This document shows, piece after piece, positions 1 through 11,180 of a DNA stretch of 64,000 nucleotides. Each line of letters begins with the position of its first letter. The stretch's first letter is position 1. A program made the position numbers and the translations under genes. The stretch lies in the NCBI RefSeq assembly GCF_022376445.1, contig NW_025954963.1:930001-994000 (forward strand). Reading direction: 5' to 3'. This DNA comes from Fomitopsis serialis. Taxonomy: Eukaryota; Basidiomycota; Agaricomycetes; Polyporales; Fomitopsidaceae. Under the pieces are notes generated by a model. It was given only the letters and a program-made list of their open reading frames with translations. It was not told the origin of the DNA and ran no database searches.

Positions 1-1451
1 AAAGGTTAGGCAGATGGACGAGTGCTGCTCACGAGCCAGAACGTCCTCGTCCGACAAGCGCTGACTCTCCGGAATGTCGGTGGCCATGTTCGCCTTGATG
101 AGGAGCGTGAGCAAGTCCCGGCTATGCAGCATGTCGTCGCCTTTCTCGCCCGCGCTGACTGCTTTCATGATCTCCGCCTTCTTCTCCGCAACGAGCTGTA
201 GGCCGATACGGCGCATGACCTTCTGCGCAAGGGCGATCTGTTGCGAGCGGGCGTCGGGCTGTCGAGAAGGGCAAGCGTGTTAGCATTGCAGGTAAGACAG
301 AATCAGCCGGGCATTGGAGTGACGTACAATAATGCGGAGGGGCGGGATGTACGCCTTAAGCAGGGGAAAGAGCGAGAAGCCCGCGAGGGAGCGGAACATG
401 GTCTCGAACGCCTTGTGGAGCTCATTCGACTTGCCTTCGGTGTTCAGTGAGTCGAATGTGTAGTTGAAGCCTGTGACATGGAATATGCACCCTGAGCACG
501 TATCGTGCGGGGGCATACAGAGACACAAACCAGCAAGACCGATTACGTCAAGCGCCATCTTGCTGAGGCCATTGAGGATGTTGAGCCTGGCGGGCTCGCC
601 GATTTTGGAGATCTCTGCGTCCCAGAAATCGCGCAGCTGGGAGTATACCGCCATTGAGTGAGCGCAAAGTCTTTGATGGCAAAAATATGGATGTACCTGG
701 AGGGCTTTCTCGACGAATATCTCTGTCAGCTCTCTGATTTGTGTAGGACCAAATGCGGGGTTCTACGGAGTGCCGTGAGCGGTATGAACTGCATGACCAA
801 GATCAATAAGCCTTGCCATGATTCTTCTCTGGTGCATAGTGTCAGCCATATCATGCCGTGCACGAGAGCAGGATATATACCTGTTGGCGATGCTGCTCGC
901 CTATTTGGACACTTAGTATGTTTCTCAAGATATGACTGCTCTGTTCTCACCCTCTACGACCAAAATGCCTAGTGACACATGATATGTGAAGCATCCGGCG
1001 TTTGAGGCTGAAACAGGTCGACATACCTTCGCCCAAGACCTTGCCGAGGTTGAACCTCGCAAGTGATGGCTTCTCGTAGTCGTTAGAATGACTGAGGATA
1101 TGGTTCAGCGCTCTCGTATCGAGCGTGTACAACCTGTCTTGCTGGACATCGCTTCAATATGCTCATGCGTTACCCACGCGGATACACCGCCCGGTCGCTC
1201 ACATTCAACCAAGTCTTGTACTTCAATGTGTTGCCATACTTCTCTGTCCAGGACTCGTGCAACACAGAGTTCTCTGCGTCGAATATCTGCTTCAGGTGGC
1301 CGAAGATGAAGCTGGGGCTCGATGGCCCGGGCAAGTCGCGCAAAGGAGAGAAGAGGGGTGCAAGCAAGAGCTCGACAAGCTTGTAGAGCCCGTAGCCCAA
1401 CGCGGCCGCACCAAACGAGAGCAGGAGATTGCCCACAGTGATGACACCCAT
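1..1451 (-). CDS. Cytochrome P450, N-terminal part (3' end outside window)
   Basis: Fungal microsomal cytochrome P450, a heme monooxygenase anchored in the ER. The start at 1451 gives an N-terminal membrane anchor followed by the proline hinge ([11 protein letters not shown]). Exons on the minus strand joined by frame continuity: about 1170-1451, 1027-1131, 951-968, 881-900, 817-828, 697-762, 531-636, 328-470 and 33-258, with a donor at 27-32. The middle reads EGEQHRQQRRIMNPAFGP, the canonical P450 C-helix region with the WxxxR-equivalent arginines, then helices ending [15 protein letters not shown] just before the I-helix. The oxygen-binding I-helix, ExxR and heme cysteine lie beyond position 1. 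Exons of 18, 20 and 12 nt are unusually small and the 12-nt exon is followed by a GC-AG intron. The exon 1/2 junction is the least certain. Subfamily cannot be assigned from this part. All visible exons are in frame, so it is probably functional. Confidence 0.88.
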
Positions 1452-2391
1452 CCTGGGGCAGAGCTCAGCTAGTGGTGGTCAGAGAGAAAGGGGTTGAGGC
1501 TGAATACTGTGCGGGGTCGGGGTAGGCTCGGTGGAGACGACGTCGACCGCGGGACGAGTTATATTTGGCTTGCGCCTGCCTGCGCACGTCGCTGTTGCCT
1601 CAGGCTGCAGATATCTTCTCACACAGGCACATGATAAACGGCAGGCCGCAGTCATGTCGAATAAGCGGAAGACAGATGCGCAGACGAGCGAGATTGAGAA
1701 GGATCGTGATGGGACTGCGCAGAACAGAGCAAGGCTGCTAGACAAGTCACAGTGGCAGGAGCTGTTGATTGCATGATGCATGACCGGTTTGGACGAGGAT
1801 CGCCTCGGGGAGGCGCCCGAGCGCACGCCGAGCGCCCATACGCGCTGTTCTCCCGCCACCTGCAGCGCGCCCTCGCTCTGCCAGGCTACATCCCACTCGC
1901 CACATCTCGGCCTCGCCTTTCCCTCTCTGCGCGCACTGCTGAACGACTTGCTGTCCCGGCTTACACTGACTTTGCGCTGAGTGCTCTGGACGCGAGTCAG
2001 CCGGACTCTACCAAGGCGGCCCAGGATGGCTTCGAATCCCATGTCGCTCAAACAGCGACTGGCTGCGCTTTCCGCAAACATGCCCGGGATACGCATGGAC
2101 TCCCCTCCTTCATCGCCTGGCTGGAGAAGGAAGAACTTCTTTGGCGCACCCTCTCGAACTCGGACTATGGATGGAGACACTATGAGGCAGGGACATGATG
2201 GTTTGGAGAGCGTGATGAGCCGTGTCATCTTCCAGGCAGGGGTGGACTACGAGTCAGTGCTATTCTTCGTTGTATGAGTTGTGTGTATTGAGCCTTTTTG
2301 TACCTCGGTTGCGTAGAACAAGACCAATGTACGTCCGGGATGCCGTTACTCGCGCGTGATGTCATTGAGGAGACGTATTTTCAGAGTGGTC
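1452..2391. other. Divergent intergenic region, P450 / RhoGAP
   Basis: About 940 bp between two divergently transcribed genes, presumably holding both promoters. Open frames on both strands here, including a 249-codon one on the minus strand, are rich in Ser/Arg/Cys, have no recognisable domain and no splice context, and look like by-products of GC-rich sequence. I see no RNA gene or repeat. Confidence 0.5.
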
Positions 2392-4510
2392 ATGAACGCT
2401 TCAGGGTTGCCGGACCCACGAGAGATCAATTACGATGAGCTGCTAGTGTGAGTTTGCTGTCCATTTGCGCGGCGTCACATACTGAAATGGCAGCAGTCGG
2501 ATGCTATCGTACCTGGACCTTTACGGTCAGTGATGTCTTTCATGATCACATGCATGCGGTATCCTGACTATCCGCAGTCGAGTCTGACTACACAGTGGTG
2601 TTCTTTGCCGCTGGCGGACGACATACGCCCGGCTGGAACTGGGTATGGAAGGCGTATCGGAGTCTCAGCAGGAAGTACCGTAAGAATCTGAAGAAACTAG
2701 TGAGTACATGACAGTTTCAACGTTCTATCGTCTCTCCTCACACGAGCGAGTCAGTTCATTGTACACTCCACATTCTTCACGAAGAGTAAGTCGACCTCTG
2801 TCGTGTCCTGCTTGCTGAGTTGAGCTGTCATTTTAGTGCTCTTCTCCCTGGCTGGTACCATCATTAGGTAGGGTTTGGGACCCGTCATTATTCAGTGTCG
2901 GGAGCTTACGCCTTACACACCTGTAGTCCCAAGTTCTTCCGCAAGATAACTTATATCACCACACTATCGGAGCTTGCATGTCATATACCCCTCACACAGA
3001 TAGATATCCCGCCAGCCGTATACCAGTAAGCCTGTGACTCTGATCCTCTTCTTTAGCTAACTACGGCCCGGGCCTTCGTCAGGGAGAACCTCAAACACGA
3101 GAAGCAAATTACTCTGCCCACGCCCACACGAGCGGACCTCTTTGGAGTTCCGCTCGAGGAACTAATGGGCTATGACGGAGAGAAGGGTGGCTTGCCGCGG
3201 GTCGTGAAGGACTGCATACAGTACCTGCGGTTAACAGGTATAGACCTCTAGTCCGACGGGTCCATACATTCTAACCAGGTACCTCAGGTTTGCAGGACGA
3301 AGGACTCTTCCGACGGTCACCGAACTCGGTCATGCTCAGGCAAGCCCAGCAAGCATATGACAGAGGTAGTCTCAGAAATGTGTTCCCTTGTGATCTCGCT
3401 GACCAGCAATCGTATAGGAAACGTCGTTTCGCTGGACACATTCGGCGATCCTCACCTCGCCGCAGTGCTGCTCAAGAAATTTACGGGACCTACCCACACC
3501 GCTCTTCCCTGAACACCTCTATTCCCTGATCTCACGGTGTCCGCAGCCAAGCGACGACCCTTCCGACATATCCTCCATCATGTACATCCGCGAAACGCTC
3601 ATGCCCGAGCTGCCGCACTGCTCGTACATTTTGCTCGCGAATATCCTCCGTGAGTCGTTTCACACGCGTAGTCATCTGACCGGCGTTTGACTGTGAGATG
3701 GCAGAGCTCATGCACGAGGTCTCGCTGCGCTCCGCGACGAATCGCATGGACGCAAACAACCTCGCCGTGGTCATCACGCCGAACCTCGTCTCGGGAACGA
3801 GCCCGCTGCGCGACGTCATGATGTGCTCCATTCCCTCAGGGCCCGCACCCTTCTCTGCATCACCTACGTCTAGTGCCATGGGAAAGACGACCCTCGGCGC
3901 GGTCGTCAAGCTCTGTATACAGCGCTACTATGAGGTGTTTGACGAGGTCCCCGACAGGAGCGAGGCGATCCCCCAGCGGGAGTTCGGGCCCCGCCCGGCG
4001 TCGCCCGCCTCGTCGAGCGGTTCGATGCGGGACAGACGCGCGCACGACGACGACGAGGACATCGACGACGCGATGCTCGTCATGCCCCTCGGGCCCAGCG
4101 GCAGCAGCAGCCCCGACGGCACACACAAGCCCGGGCGGCCCGCGCCTCCCCCTCCGCTCCCGTACAAGCCGCGCACGCCCGCGAAGGCGCCGCCGCCGTC
4201 GCCGGGCGGGCGGTCGGCGTTCGCGTCGCTCGCGGGCGGGCGGAGCGGCGCGCCGTCGAGCTTCACGCCGTACGGGACGGTGCACCGGGCGCGCTCGACG
4301 ATCAGCATCGAGCGCGGGACGGCGCGCCAGAAGGGGAGCATCTCGGTCGGGCGCGGCGCGGCGAAGCGGGGGACGGGCGCGGGCGTGGAGGCGACGGGCA
4401 TCACGGCGGCGGGGTTCTTCAGCGCGCCCGACGCGCCGCCTGTGCCTGTGCTGCCGAGCCAGGTGAGGGCGAATGGGGGGAGCTTGCCTGGTGGTGGGCC
4501 GGACGCTTGA
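2392..4510 (+). CDS. Sec14-like / RhoGAP domain protein, frameshifted
   Basis: Putative GTPase-activating protein for Rho-family GTPases, with a divergent CRAL-TRIO (Sec14-like) lipid-binding module at the N-terminus, the architecture of ARHGAP1/Ecm25-type proteins. Exons: 2392-2447, 2497-2525, 2578-2699, 2755-2785, 2837-2867, 2927-3025, 3083-3237, 3288-3365, about 3419-3651, about 3703-4510. The GAP domain starts at GLPRVVKDCIQYLR and has the arginine-finger motif DEGLFRRS and the conserved helix DANNLAVVITPNLV. A 110-residue basic, Pro/Ser-rich tail follows (PAPPPPLPYKP, SH3-ligand-like). Near 3475-3482 the frame breaks between LLKKF and RDLPTPLFPEHLY; loss of two T from a T run explains it. 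Either an assembly error or a disabling mutation: all later exons are clean, which favours the former or a very recent lesion. Confidence 0.85.
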
Positions 4511-6700
4511 TCAGAGGCGTCGGCTTTGGGTAGTTAGTTAGTATTCGGGATGACTCTGGGTGTGCTCTCATTTATTGGCGGGGTCGTTCGGACCCTGCGG
4601 CTCCGAGACTCTTTCCATCTGTTCTGTGGTGTAACATGTTGGTTCCCACCGGTCATCACTGGTCCACCTCGTTTCCGTCGCATTGTCTCTCCGCTATTCT
4701 CGGTCCCGGTGGTGATTTATTCGGCACGGCCAGTGCGTGGCTGGGCTGCACGGATGATGTGGCCGAACACAGGAAGGCGCCCGCAGTGCATCACAGAAGA
4801 TTGCCTTTTACAGGTGCCGCGCCACATCCCGATCCGCCCGGTAGCCACGCGGCGATTGAGTCAACGATCGATTGGGCCCGAAAAGGAAGGTCTCATGGTT
4901 TACACGCTGACTTTGCGCTGACTCGAGTGGGCGCATAAAAAGGCGCAAAACGCGAGGCGCACCCGCTTTCCCTCGAGTCCCCCTGCTCGTCGCCTACTCC
5001 TGCGGGTCCTGCCTGTCCGTCCGCTGGCTCGGCTGTTTTTGTGGCTTTTTTGCTGGTTTCGTGGCGAGTGTCTGGCGGGATGTTCGTTCCGCGCATCTCA
5101 TTGGCAGGCCACTATCGCGGCGGGGACACGATTTGGCGGGCCGCCGTTCCATTTCGCAGAGCCTTCTTCGAGACTGGGGTTGATTGGTAAGCTGCTGTAC
5201 TTGCCTTCTTGAATGGAAGTGATTTTGCACAACTTTTGCCCTGGACTTGCTGGGACTGGTCGGATTTGTCATTCGCAGCCGCGACGGTCGGACCTGTGCG
5301 CTCGGTCAGCAACAAGCTCCCTCGTCTCACCCCACCCATATAGCTTCGCATACCGTCCTCTCGGGTTGAAGCGTCTGCCACTGAATTGGTCCTCCGAGGC
5401 CTACGCGACCAGCTCAGCGAGCCCGCATTCATTCCGACGCGCGGGGGATGTGACCAAGCCGCGCACTGACGCGTCCACGGTGGATGCGGTATGGCAGGGG
5501 TCAAACTGAGATGCTCGTGCGTAAGTGATCGACTGGCCTGGCCGCGGGCAGTGTCCCGTGTGCGTCTGCGGGGGAGCTTCTGCTGCGACGGCTCGGCACA
5601 GCAAGTGCCTCGCGGTGATCAATGAGCCCACGTCAGGCCCTTCGGAACTCTGTGCGCGGGCAGTGGACGCGCCGCAGGCGGTGCGCAGGCACCTTTAGCC
5701 AGCAGCAATATGGACATTGGGGTAAGTGCCGTCCGGGCAGCGCATCCGCATGCGCCCATGGTGCTACGCGTCGCTGGCCACCGCTAGTGTCTGATGCATT
5801 TGCGGGGATGCGCGTCGGGCTCGCTTCGGTGAGCATTCTTTTGGACAAAACGACTGACTGAGTATGGCTGATGGGGCATGGACAATATTGGACGTCGGGT
5901 AGCGGTAGCCGCGTGGACGCACGCACCCACAATTAGAGCACCGCGAAGGTGGAAGATCTGGGGCAGGGCGCTCCGACGTCGGGCTTCGGCTGATCGGTGT
6001 GGTTGGGAGAGGCGTGCCCGCCGCTATCGTCCCTGCGCGCCCCCCCGCGAGCATGCGGTCCCTGACATTGCGCGCACCGCCGCAGTCCACCTGGCGCGCA
6101 CCGGACGCCGTCGCGGCGGCGGACCGGGGCCCGCCGACGGTCTCCCGCTGCCCCCATCGATGGTGATTGCGCCGATCGTCCCAGCCGTGCCCCCTGTGCC
6201 CTGCGCTGCCCTCCGCCCAGGATGCGTGCTCAGGGACTCGAGTGTGCACGGAGGCGCGCACGACGAGAAACGTGTTCTGCAGACGTGGACGGCCACGCAA
6301 CGCCACGCGTGCTGCAGGCGTACGTGTCCGCCTGTGCTCTGCGCACGATGTCTGCGCGAGGCTACGTGTCGCGCAGTCGGATTGGGGCGGGGGATGCGTA
6401 TCTACGGATGTGGCCACGCCGACGCAGCGGATGCATGCGATCTTATCATCGTGCCTGATTTGGCGACCTGAGCGGTGACTCGTCCTCGGCCCCTCGCAGA
6501 CGCCCGTCCCGCGCTCCGCAGATTCCGCAGGATTGGGCCGAATCCGAGGGGGGCAGGCGTCGGGATTGGACGAGAGGCGGCGAATGTGCCGGATAGTTAG
6601 CCAAAATGAAAGCGCGACTTGCCATTACGGGGCGGGCGGCAGCGCGCAGGCGGGGGACGAGGACACGCGCGCCTCTGAGTGTGAAATGCGGTGAAGTTTG
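4511..6700. other. Long intergenic region upstream of bZIP gene
   Basis: About 2.2 kb without a recognisable gene. A TATA-like CATAAAAAG at about 4934 is followed by a pyrimidine-rich stretch, resembling a core promoter, but no coding exon follows. The many GC-rich open frames between 5.2 and 6.5 kb overlap on both strands and have no domain or splice structure. It may be distal regulatory DNA or host a non-coding transcript. Confidence 0.4.
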
Positions 6701-6704
6701 AGCG

Positions 6705-6740
6705 ATAAAAAGGCAGGACGAGTCAGTGCGCATTCCATCT
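6705..6740 (+). promoter_or_regulatory. TATA-like core promoter of bZIP gene
   Basis: GATAAAAAGG at about 6705 is followed some 30 bp later by the pyrimidine-rich CATCTCCCTCTCCTCCC, a plausible transcription start. The leader from here to the ATG at 6941 is about 200 nt; a GTGAGT donor near 6817 and a CTGCTGCAG acceptor near 6901 could mark a 5' UTR intron. No ATG occurs in this stretch. Confidence 0.45.
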
Positions 6741-6940
6741 CCCTCTCCTCCCACCACCACCCCCGTTCGTCTCGAGCAGAACAGGTCTGTTCGAGGTAGG
6801 TCCGAGTCAGAGAACTGTGAGTCCTCCTTCCGTCCTCCCGAGTCCGTCTGCCTCCGTCCGTCCGGCGTAATCGTCAATCATCATTCTTGTGCTCTGCTGC
6901 AGAGCTTCACTACTGCTACTGCATATCCATCGACGCGAGG

Positions 6941-8644
6941 ATGTTCGCAACGTTTTCCTATAAGGAATCCGCGTCGGGTCCGAACGTTTCCGTGCGCGAA
7001 CCGCAGAGCGCGTCCACCAGTTGGTCCCACTATCACACCCAAGTCGGGGCATCATTTCCCCCGAGGGTGGCGTCCGCGCATCCATCCGAGTCACAGTCCC
7101 CTCGTATCGCGTCGTCGACGGACATTCAGATGGCAGACTCCAGTCATGAGAGCCCACAACTGACAAGGCGCACGTCGTCTCCTTCCAGACAAAGCCGCCG
7201 GTCGTCACTGTCGCCGGTGCCGCCCACCCCCACCGACCCCCAACCCACTACCGCCTTGTTTCCGTACCCTCGTAACCAACAACTCTACCGTCGCCAGAAT
7301 GTTCCGCCTCTACCTGTAAGCGCGTTGCCATCTCGCGACCAACCCGGACCATCTACTCGCTCGTATGGATTCACTCGCCCCCCCACTAACCTTGGAAGTC
7401 ATCTTCCAAGCTTCGCCCCATCCCAGTATGGATCGATAAGCGCACCTGATCGTCCTCGGACATCGCACCCGGTCTTCCACTCGACCTCGGACTTAGTCGC
7501 CCACCATGGCCTCCCCCAGTCTCTGCCCCCTGTGCCTCGTACAACAAGATACTCGTCGACAACAGTTTCCAACTCTCCTTCAGAGTCTACCCAAGCGTCT
7601 ACCTCTAATATTGACTCTGATTTCTCCTCTCTGTGCTCCAACTATTTGGCAATGCTGAACAAAATGCCCGAGGATAGGCAACAATCCGCCGCGGACGCGG
7701 TTCCCGATGGCGATGCCGGTGTCGAAGACGGGGTCGCCGTTCAGGCGCTCATGGAGGTGCTGCAAGGTGAATACAATTTCGACGCCGCGCCTGCCACCAT
7801 GCTGACAGTGCCCGGTCTCGGCGCTTCTTCAGCATCTCCCGAGTTCCAGTCGGTGGCTGACTTCCAAGACTACCTCACGTCGCCGATGGAGTCCCCATGG
7901 GATGACTTCCTCACAACTCCTGTGGTCGGATCCACCGACGTTGGCGCGGACATGTTCACCAGTCCGGCCATCGCCGATGCAGATGACTTCGACAACTTCG
8001 ACGGACCGTCGCTCTTCGGTGGCTCGTTGGGCCTGATGGGCAGCATACACGACCCGCCGAAGGCTGACGCGCCCCCGCAAAAACCTATGCCGCTGCCAGC
8101 TACCGCTAGCTTTGACGGCTTGTACACGATGCCGTCACCGACAACACCCGCTCTCGATCCCGCATCCCTCCACCCGTCGCCCCGCGTTCCTCCACTACCT
8201 GCGTCGCCGTCGACATCTGCTCAGTCTCGTCGACGGAATGGACCGACCGGTACTCGGAAGAACATCACTCCCGAGTCGCTCGTGCCCATGGACGCGCCGA
8301 TCCAAGGTCGGAAGTACGTAACGCCTTCGTCGACATCGCGCAAGGAGGTCCCCGCCGTGTTCGCGCGCAAGCGCGCACGCTCTCAGGCGTTCGGCGATGA
8401 CGACGACGACGAGATCCGTGCGGAAGACCTCCCACCGCAGGATCTGGATGCGATCGAGGCGAAGAGGCGGCAAAATACCCTGGCGGCGCGGCGTAGTCGG
8501 AAGCGCAAGCTCGAGTACCAACGCGAACTTGAGTTGGCCATCGAGCAGGAGCGAACGGAAAAGGAGATGTACAAGGCGCGGGCGGCGATGTTTGAGGCGC
8601 TCCTTCGGAGCCATGGCCATGAGGTCCCTCTCGTCAACCCGTGA
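6941..8644 (+). CDS. bZIP transcription factor, Gcn4/CPC1-like
   Basis: Single-exon gene of 567 codons. The C-terminal 60 residues form a bZIP domain: basic region KRRQNTLAARRSRKRKLE with the N-x2-AA-RxSR DNA-contact signature, then a short leucine-zipper-like helix ending ALLRSHGHEVPLVNP. The rest is long, Ser/Pro-rich and acidic in the middle (residues about 240-390, with DDFDNFDG), as expected for an activation domain. The basic region matches the Gcn4/Cpc1 class controlling amino-acid biosynthesis; that assignment is by motif only. I chose the ATG at 6941; the frame is open upstream but without another ATG. The leader lacks the upstream ORFs typical of translationally controlled Gcn4/Cpc1. 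A convergent neighbour (GDA1) lies 800 bp downstream. Confidence 0.9.
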   Translation: MFATFSYKESASGPNVSVREPQSASTSWSHYHTQVGASFPPRVASAHPSESQSPRIASSTDIQMADSSHESPQLTRRTSSPSRQSRRSSLSPVPPTPTDPQPTTALFPYPRNQQLYRRQNVPPLPVSALPSRDQPGPSTRSYGFTRPPTNLGSHLPSFAPSQYGSISAPDRPRTSHPVFHSTSDLVAHHGLPQSLPPVPRTTRYSSTTVSNSPSESTQASTSNIDSDFSSLCSNYLAMLNKMPEDRQQSAADAVPDGDAGVEDGVAVQALMEVLQGEYNFDAAPATMLTVPGLGASSASPEFQSVADFQDYLTSPMESPWDDFLTTPVVGSTDVGADMFTSPAIADADDFDNFDGPSLFGGSLGLMGSIHDPPKADAPPQKPMPLPATASFDGLYTMPSPTTPALDPASLHPSPRVPPLPASPSTSAQSRRRNGPTGTRKNITPESLVPMDAPIQGRKYVTPSSTSRKEVPAVFARKRARSQAFGDDDDDEIRAEDLPPQDLDAIEAKRRQNTLAARRSRKRKLEYQRELELAIEQERTEKEMYKARAAMFEALLRSHGHEVPLVNP

Positions 8645-9450
8645 ACGCCGTACGTACTCTTGTATTCCTACCGTTCCTCGTGAACAGTCGTCGTGCTGGT
8701 CCCTATCGTCATCGTCATCCTCATGCATGTCCACCATCTATGCCATCCTCAACGACGCTTGCCACGTCTGCGCGTACATTATGCTTCATATGTCTCGTTT
8801 ACTCGCTACTCATACGTCTCGTCTTTCCCATCCCAATCCACTTCCCCATTCCCCATCGCTTCCTATTACTGTCTACCATACAGCCAATTGCTTGCCGCCG
8901 TTCCACCTGTTGGCGGCCTTCGCTGCTTCGTGTACCCTTAGTACCCACCACCATTCCCCCACCCCACTTGCTAGGAGCAGCGTCGTACCCCCCTCCCCAT
9001 GTCCCTCATTGCGTATATTCCCCTGAAATTTCGTCCTGCGTCGTCCCATAGTTTCGGTAATGTGTCGATGCGACTAGTTAGTAGCGCGCGGCCAGAGATG
9101 TTGTCCTGCAATACACTCAAGTGAACAACTGTATTCTTGTTCGTGTTGTGTGAGATGAAGCGAATTGTGCATTTGACGCGAGACGGCGTAAGACTTTTGC
9201 CAGCGTACGTGTGGTCTACTACAATGGAACTCAGGTTGTGCCGTGGCGCTATGCCACGGAGACCACAAATCTGCCACTGTCAGTACACACAGTCGCCAGT
9301 GGAGTGCACAACACCAGCTAAGCTTCACGAAAACCAAGATAAATAGACGACGAGCACGAATCACCTACAGAGCGTGCTATTAGTGTCACGTATGATACAT
9401 GACCTGTCCATGATATCCGCTACAACACGCAAGACATGGTGGCACTGGCA
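8645..9450. other. Convergent 3' intergenic region
   Basis: About 800 bp between the convergent bZIP and GDA1 genes, presumably both 3' UTRs and terminators. The first half is pyrimidine-rich on the plus strand. No gene or repeat seen. Confidence 0.5.
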
Positions 9451-11180
9451 CTACACCCTGCACTTGATGTCGCCGCCGACCAGCGCGAGCGTCGCGCCCA
9501 AGCACCAGCCGAGCTCCGTGCCCTCGATCTTCTTGCCGACCTGCACCTCGCGCCCGCCGTCCAGCTCGTAGCCCAGTCGGAGGAGCGCGTGCATGAACGT
9601 CAGGTCGAGACACCACTCTGGGCGGCCCTCGAGCTCCGCCATCAGCGCCGCATTCGCGCCCCAGCGCTGCGTCCAGCTCGGCTTGCCCAGGCAGACCTGC
9701 TGCGCGAGCGTCGCGAAGGTCGACACGGAGAGCGGGGCCTTCGCGAGCGCAGGGTCCGCGTCGAGGAAGGGCTGGAGGCGGTCGTAGAAGTAGGAGAGGA
9801 GCAGGACCTTGCCCGCGGGGAACGTCTCCATGAGCGAGGGCTGGTAGACGCCGTCGAACGCGCACGGCTTGACCTCGCAGAGCGCGTCCTTCGCCATGAC
9901 GAGCTCGACGACGCGGTTGCACGCCGCGAAGCCGCCGACGTCCGCGCCGAGCATCGTCACGCCGAACGCGCCGCCCGGCGCGTGCGCATCCTCGACGTCG
10001 ACGGCCTTGCGCGTGCCGCGCGCGAGGCACGGGTTCGCGACGGTCGCGTTCGCGCCGCTGCCCGTCCCGCGGAGCGAGCCCATGAACTCGACGAGGCGGT
10101 GCACGCTCTGGCGCGCGCGCATGAGGCCGTAGCCGAGGTAGGAGTGCTGGTAGAGCACGCGCGTCTTCCCGCCGAAGGCGAGGTCGTACTTGTGCTCGCC
10201 CGGCTCGAGCGTGCTGTCGGGCTTGCCGAAGACGGGCTCGAAGACGATCTGCGTGGACGCGCCGCCGAGGTCGAGCACGGCGTACGAGGGCGTGCCCGCG
10301 GGCGAGTCGCCGCGGATCGTGTTGAGCAGGTAGTTGGCGGTGATCCAGGCGTAGACGCCCTCGTCCTTGCCGTCCATGATCACGACGCCGTCGTCGTCCT
10401 TCAGGCTGAAGGGATACCTGGTGTGCAGGTGCGCCTTGACGGCGTCGAGGATGGCGGCGCTCTCAGCTGCCCCGAGTAGCCGCAGCCCCGCTGTCGCCTT
10501 AACCTGGACGGGCGTGCACGACTGCAGGGCTTTGGGGATGATCTTCACCGCCTCGTCGAGGAGCACGTCCAGGCTTTGCGCCGCCTCCTGTGGTCTCCCG
10601 GAGTACGACGAGAGACCGGGCTGTGTCATGCGGAAGACCTCGTACTCGTACACCGGCGATGGGCCGCAGTTATTGAACTTGTAGATGTGGATGCGCGAGC
10701 CAGTCGACCCGGCGTCGATCATGAGGGCATACTGGACGAGGGGCAGCGACGGCTTGTATGGTGCAATACAGTGGATGGTCTTTGAGAGGTCAGGGTCGTT
10801 CTCCGGACCCGTCGGCGGCCCCGGTGGTGGTTGGGGAATCATGTCATCGTCGTGTACGGGGACGGGGATAGGGTCTGGCACTACTGGCGGCAGTGGCGAT
10901 TTGTCCCCTCCAGACCAATCTGGTCGGAGATATGCTGCAGGATTCGCGCAGCTCAGTGAGAGCTCGAGGAGCAGGAACCGGCGAGCTTACACGGTATCTC
11001 ATGCGGGATGATGTTCTCCTTGCGGTGCCCGAAGACGTATACGAGCCCGACGATCAGCACCGCAGCCAACGCGAACTTCTTCCAGCCTGCAAAGCGCAGG
11101 GCACTCCCCGTCCTGTTCACCCCATGGCCGCCCTCCAGTCTCTCGTAGTTGCTTGTTGTAGGGCTTCGCACGCCGAACAT
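9451..11180 (-). CDS. GDA1: Golgi guanosine diphosphatase (GDA1/CD39 family)
   Basis: Hydrolyses GDP to GMP in the Golgi lumen, so that GMP can be exchanged for GDP-mannose and mannosylation can proceed. Two exons: 10991-11180 and 9451-10919, with a 71-bp intron. Exon 1 encodes a short cytosolic tail and one membrane segment (FALAAVLIVGLVYVFG, about residues 36-51), a type II Golgi topology. Exon 2 carries the apyrase conserved regions in order: ACR1 DAGSTGSRIHIYKF, ACR2 KATAGLRLL, ACR3 YAWITANYLL and ACR4 DLGGASTQIVF. Total about 550 residues, normal for the family, ending KCRV. The reading frame is uninterrupted. A 347-codon open frame on the opposite strand is a GC-driven shadow. Confidence 0.95.

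Noticed and set aside
1479..2228. 249-codon minus-strand frame upstream of the P450
   Set aside because: No domain, overlapping frames of similar length on the other strand, in a promoter region.
3475..3482. AAATTTA as a programmed -1 ribosomal frameshift site in the RhoGAP gene
   Set aside because: The heptamer matches a known slippery sequence, but the codon phase is wrong and the required shift is +1 (or two missing bases), so an indel is the simpler explanation.
6887..6940. 18-codon N-terminal extension of the bZIP frame
   Set aside because: Contains no ATG and overlaps a likely 5' UTR intron acceptor; translation most likely starts at 6941.
9436..10479. 347-codon open frame on the plus strand, antisense to GDA1
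   Set aside because: Arg/Glu/Ala-rich, no domain; a mirror of GC-rich third codon positions in GDA1.
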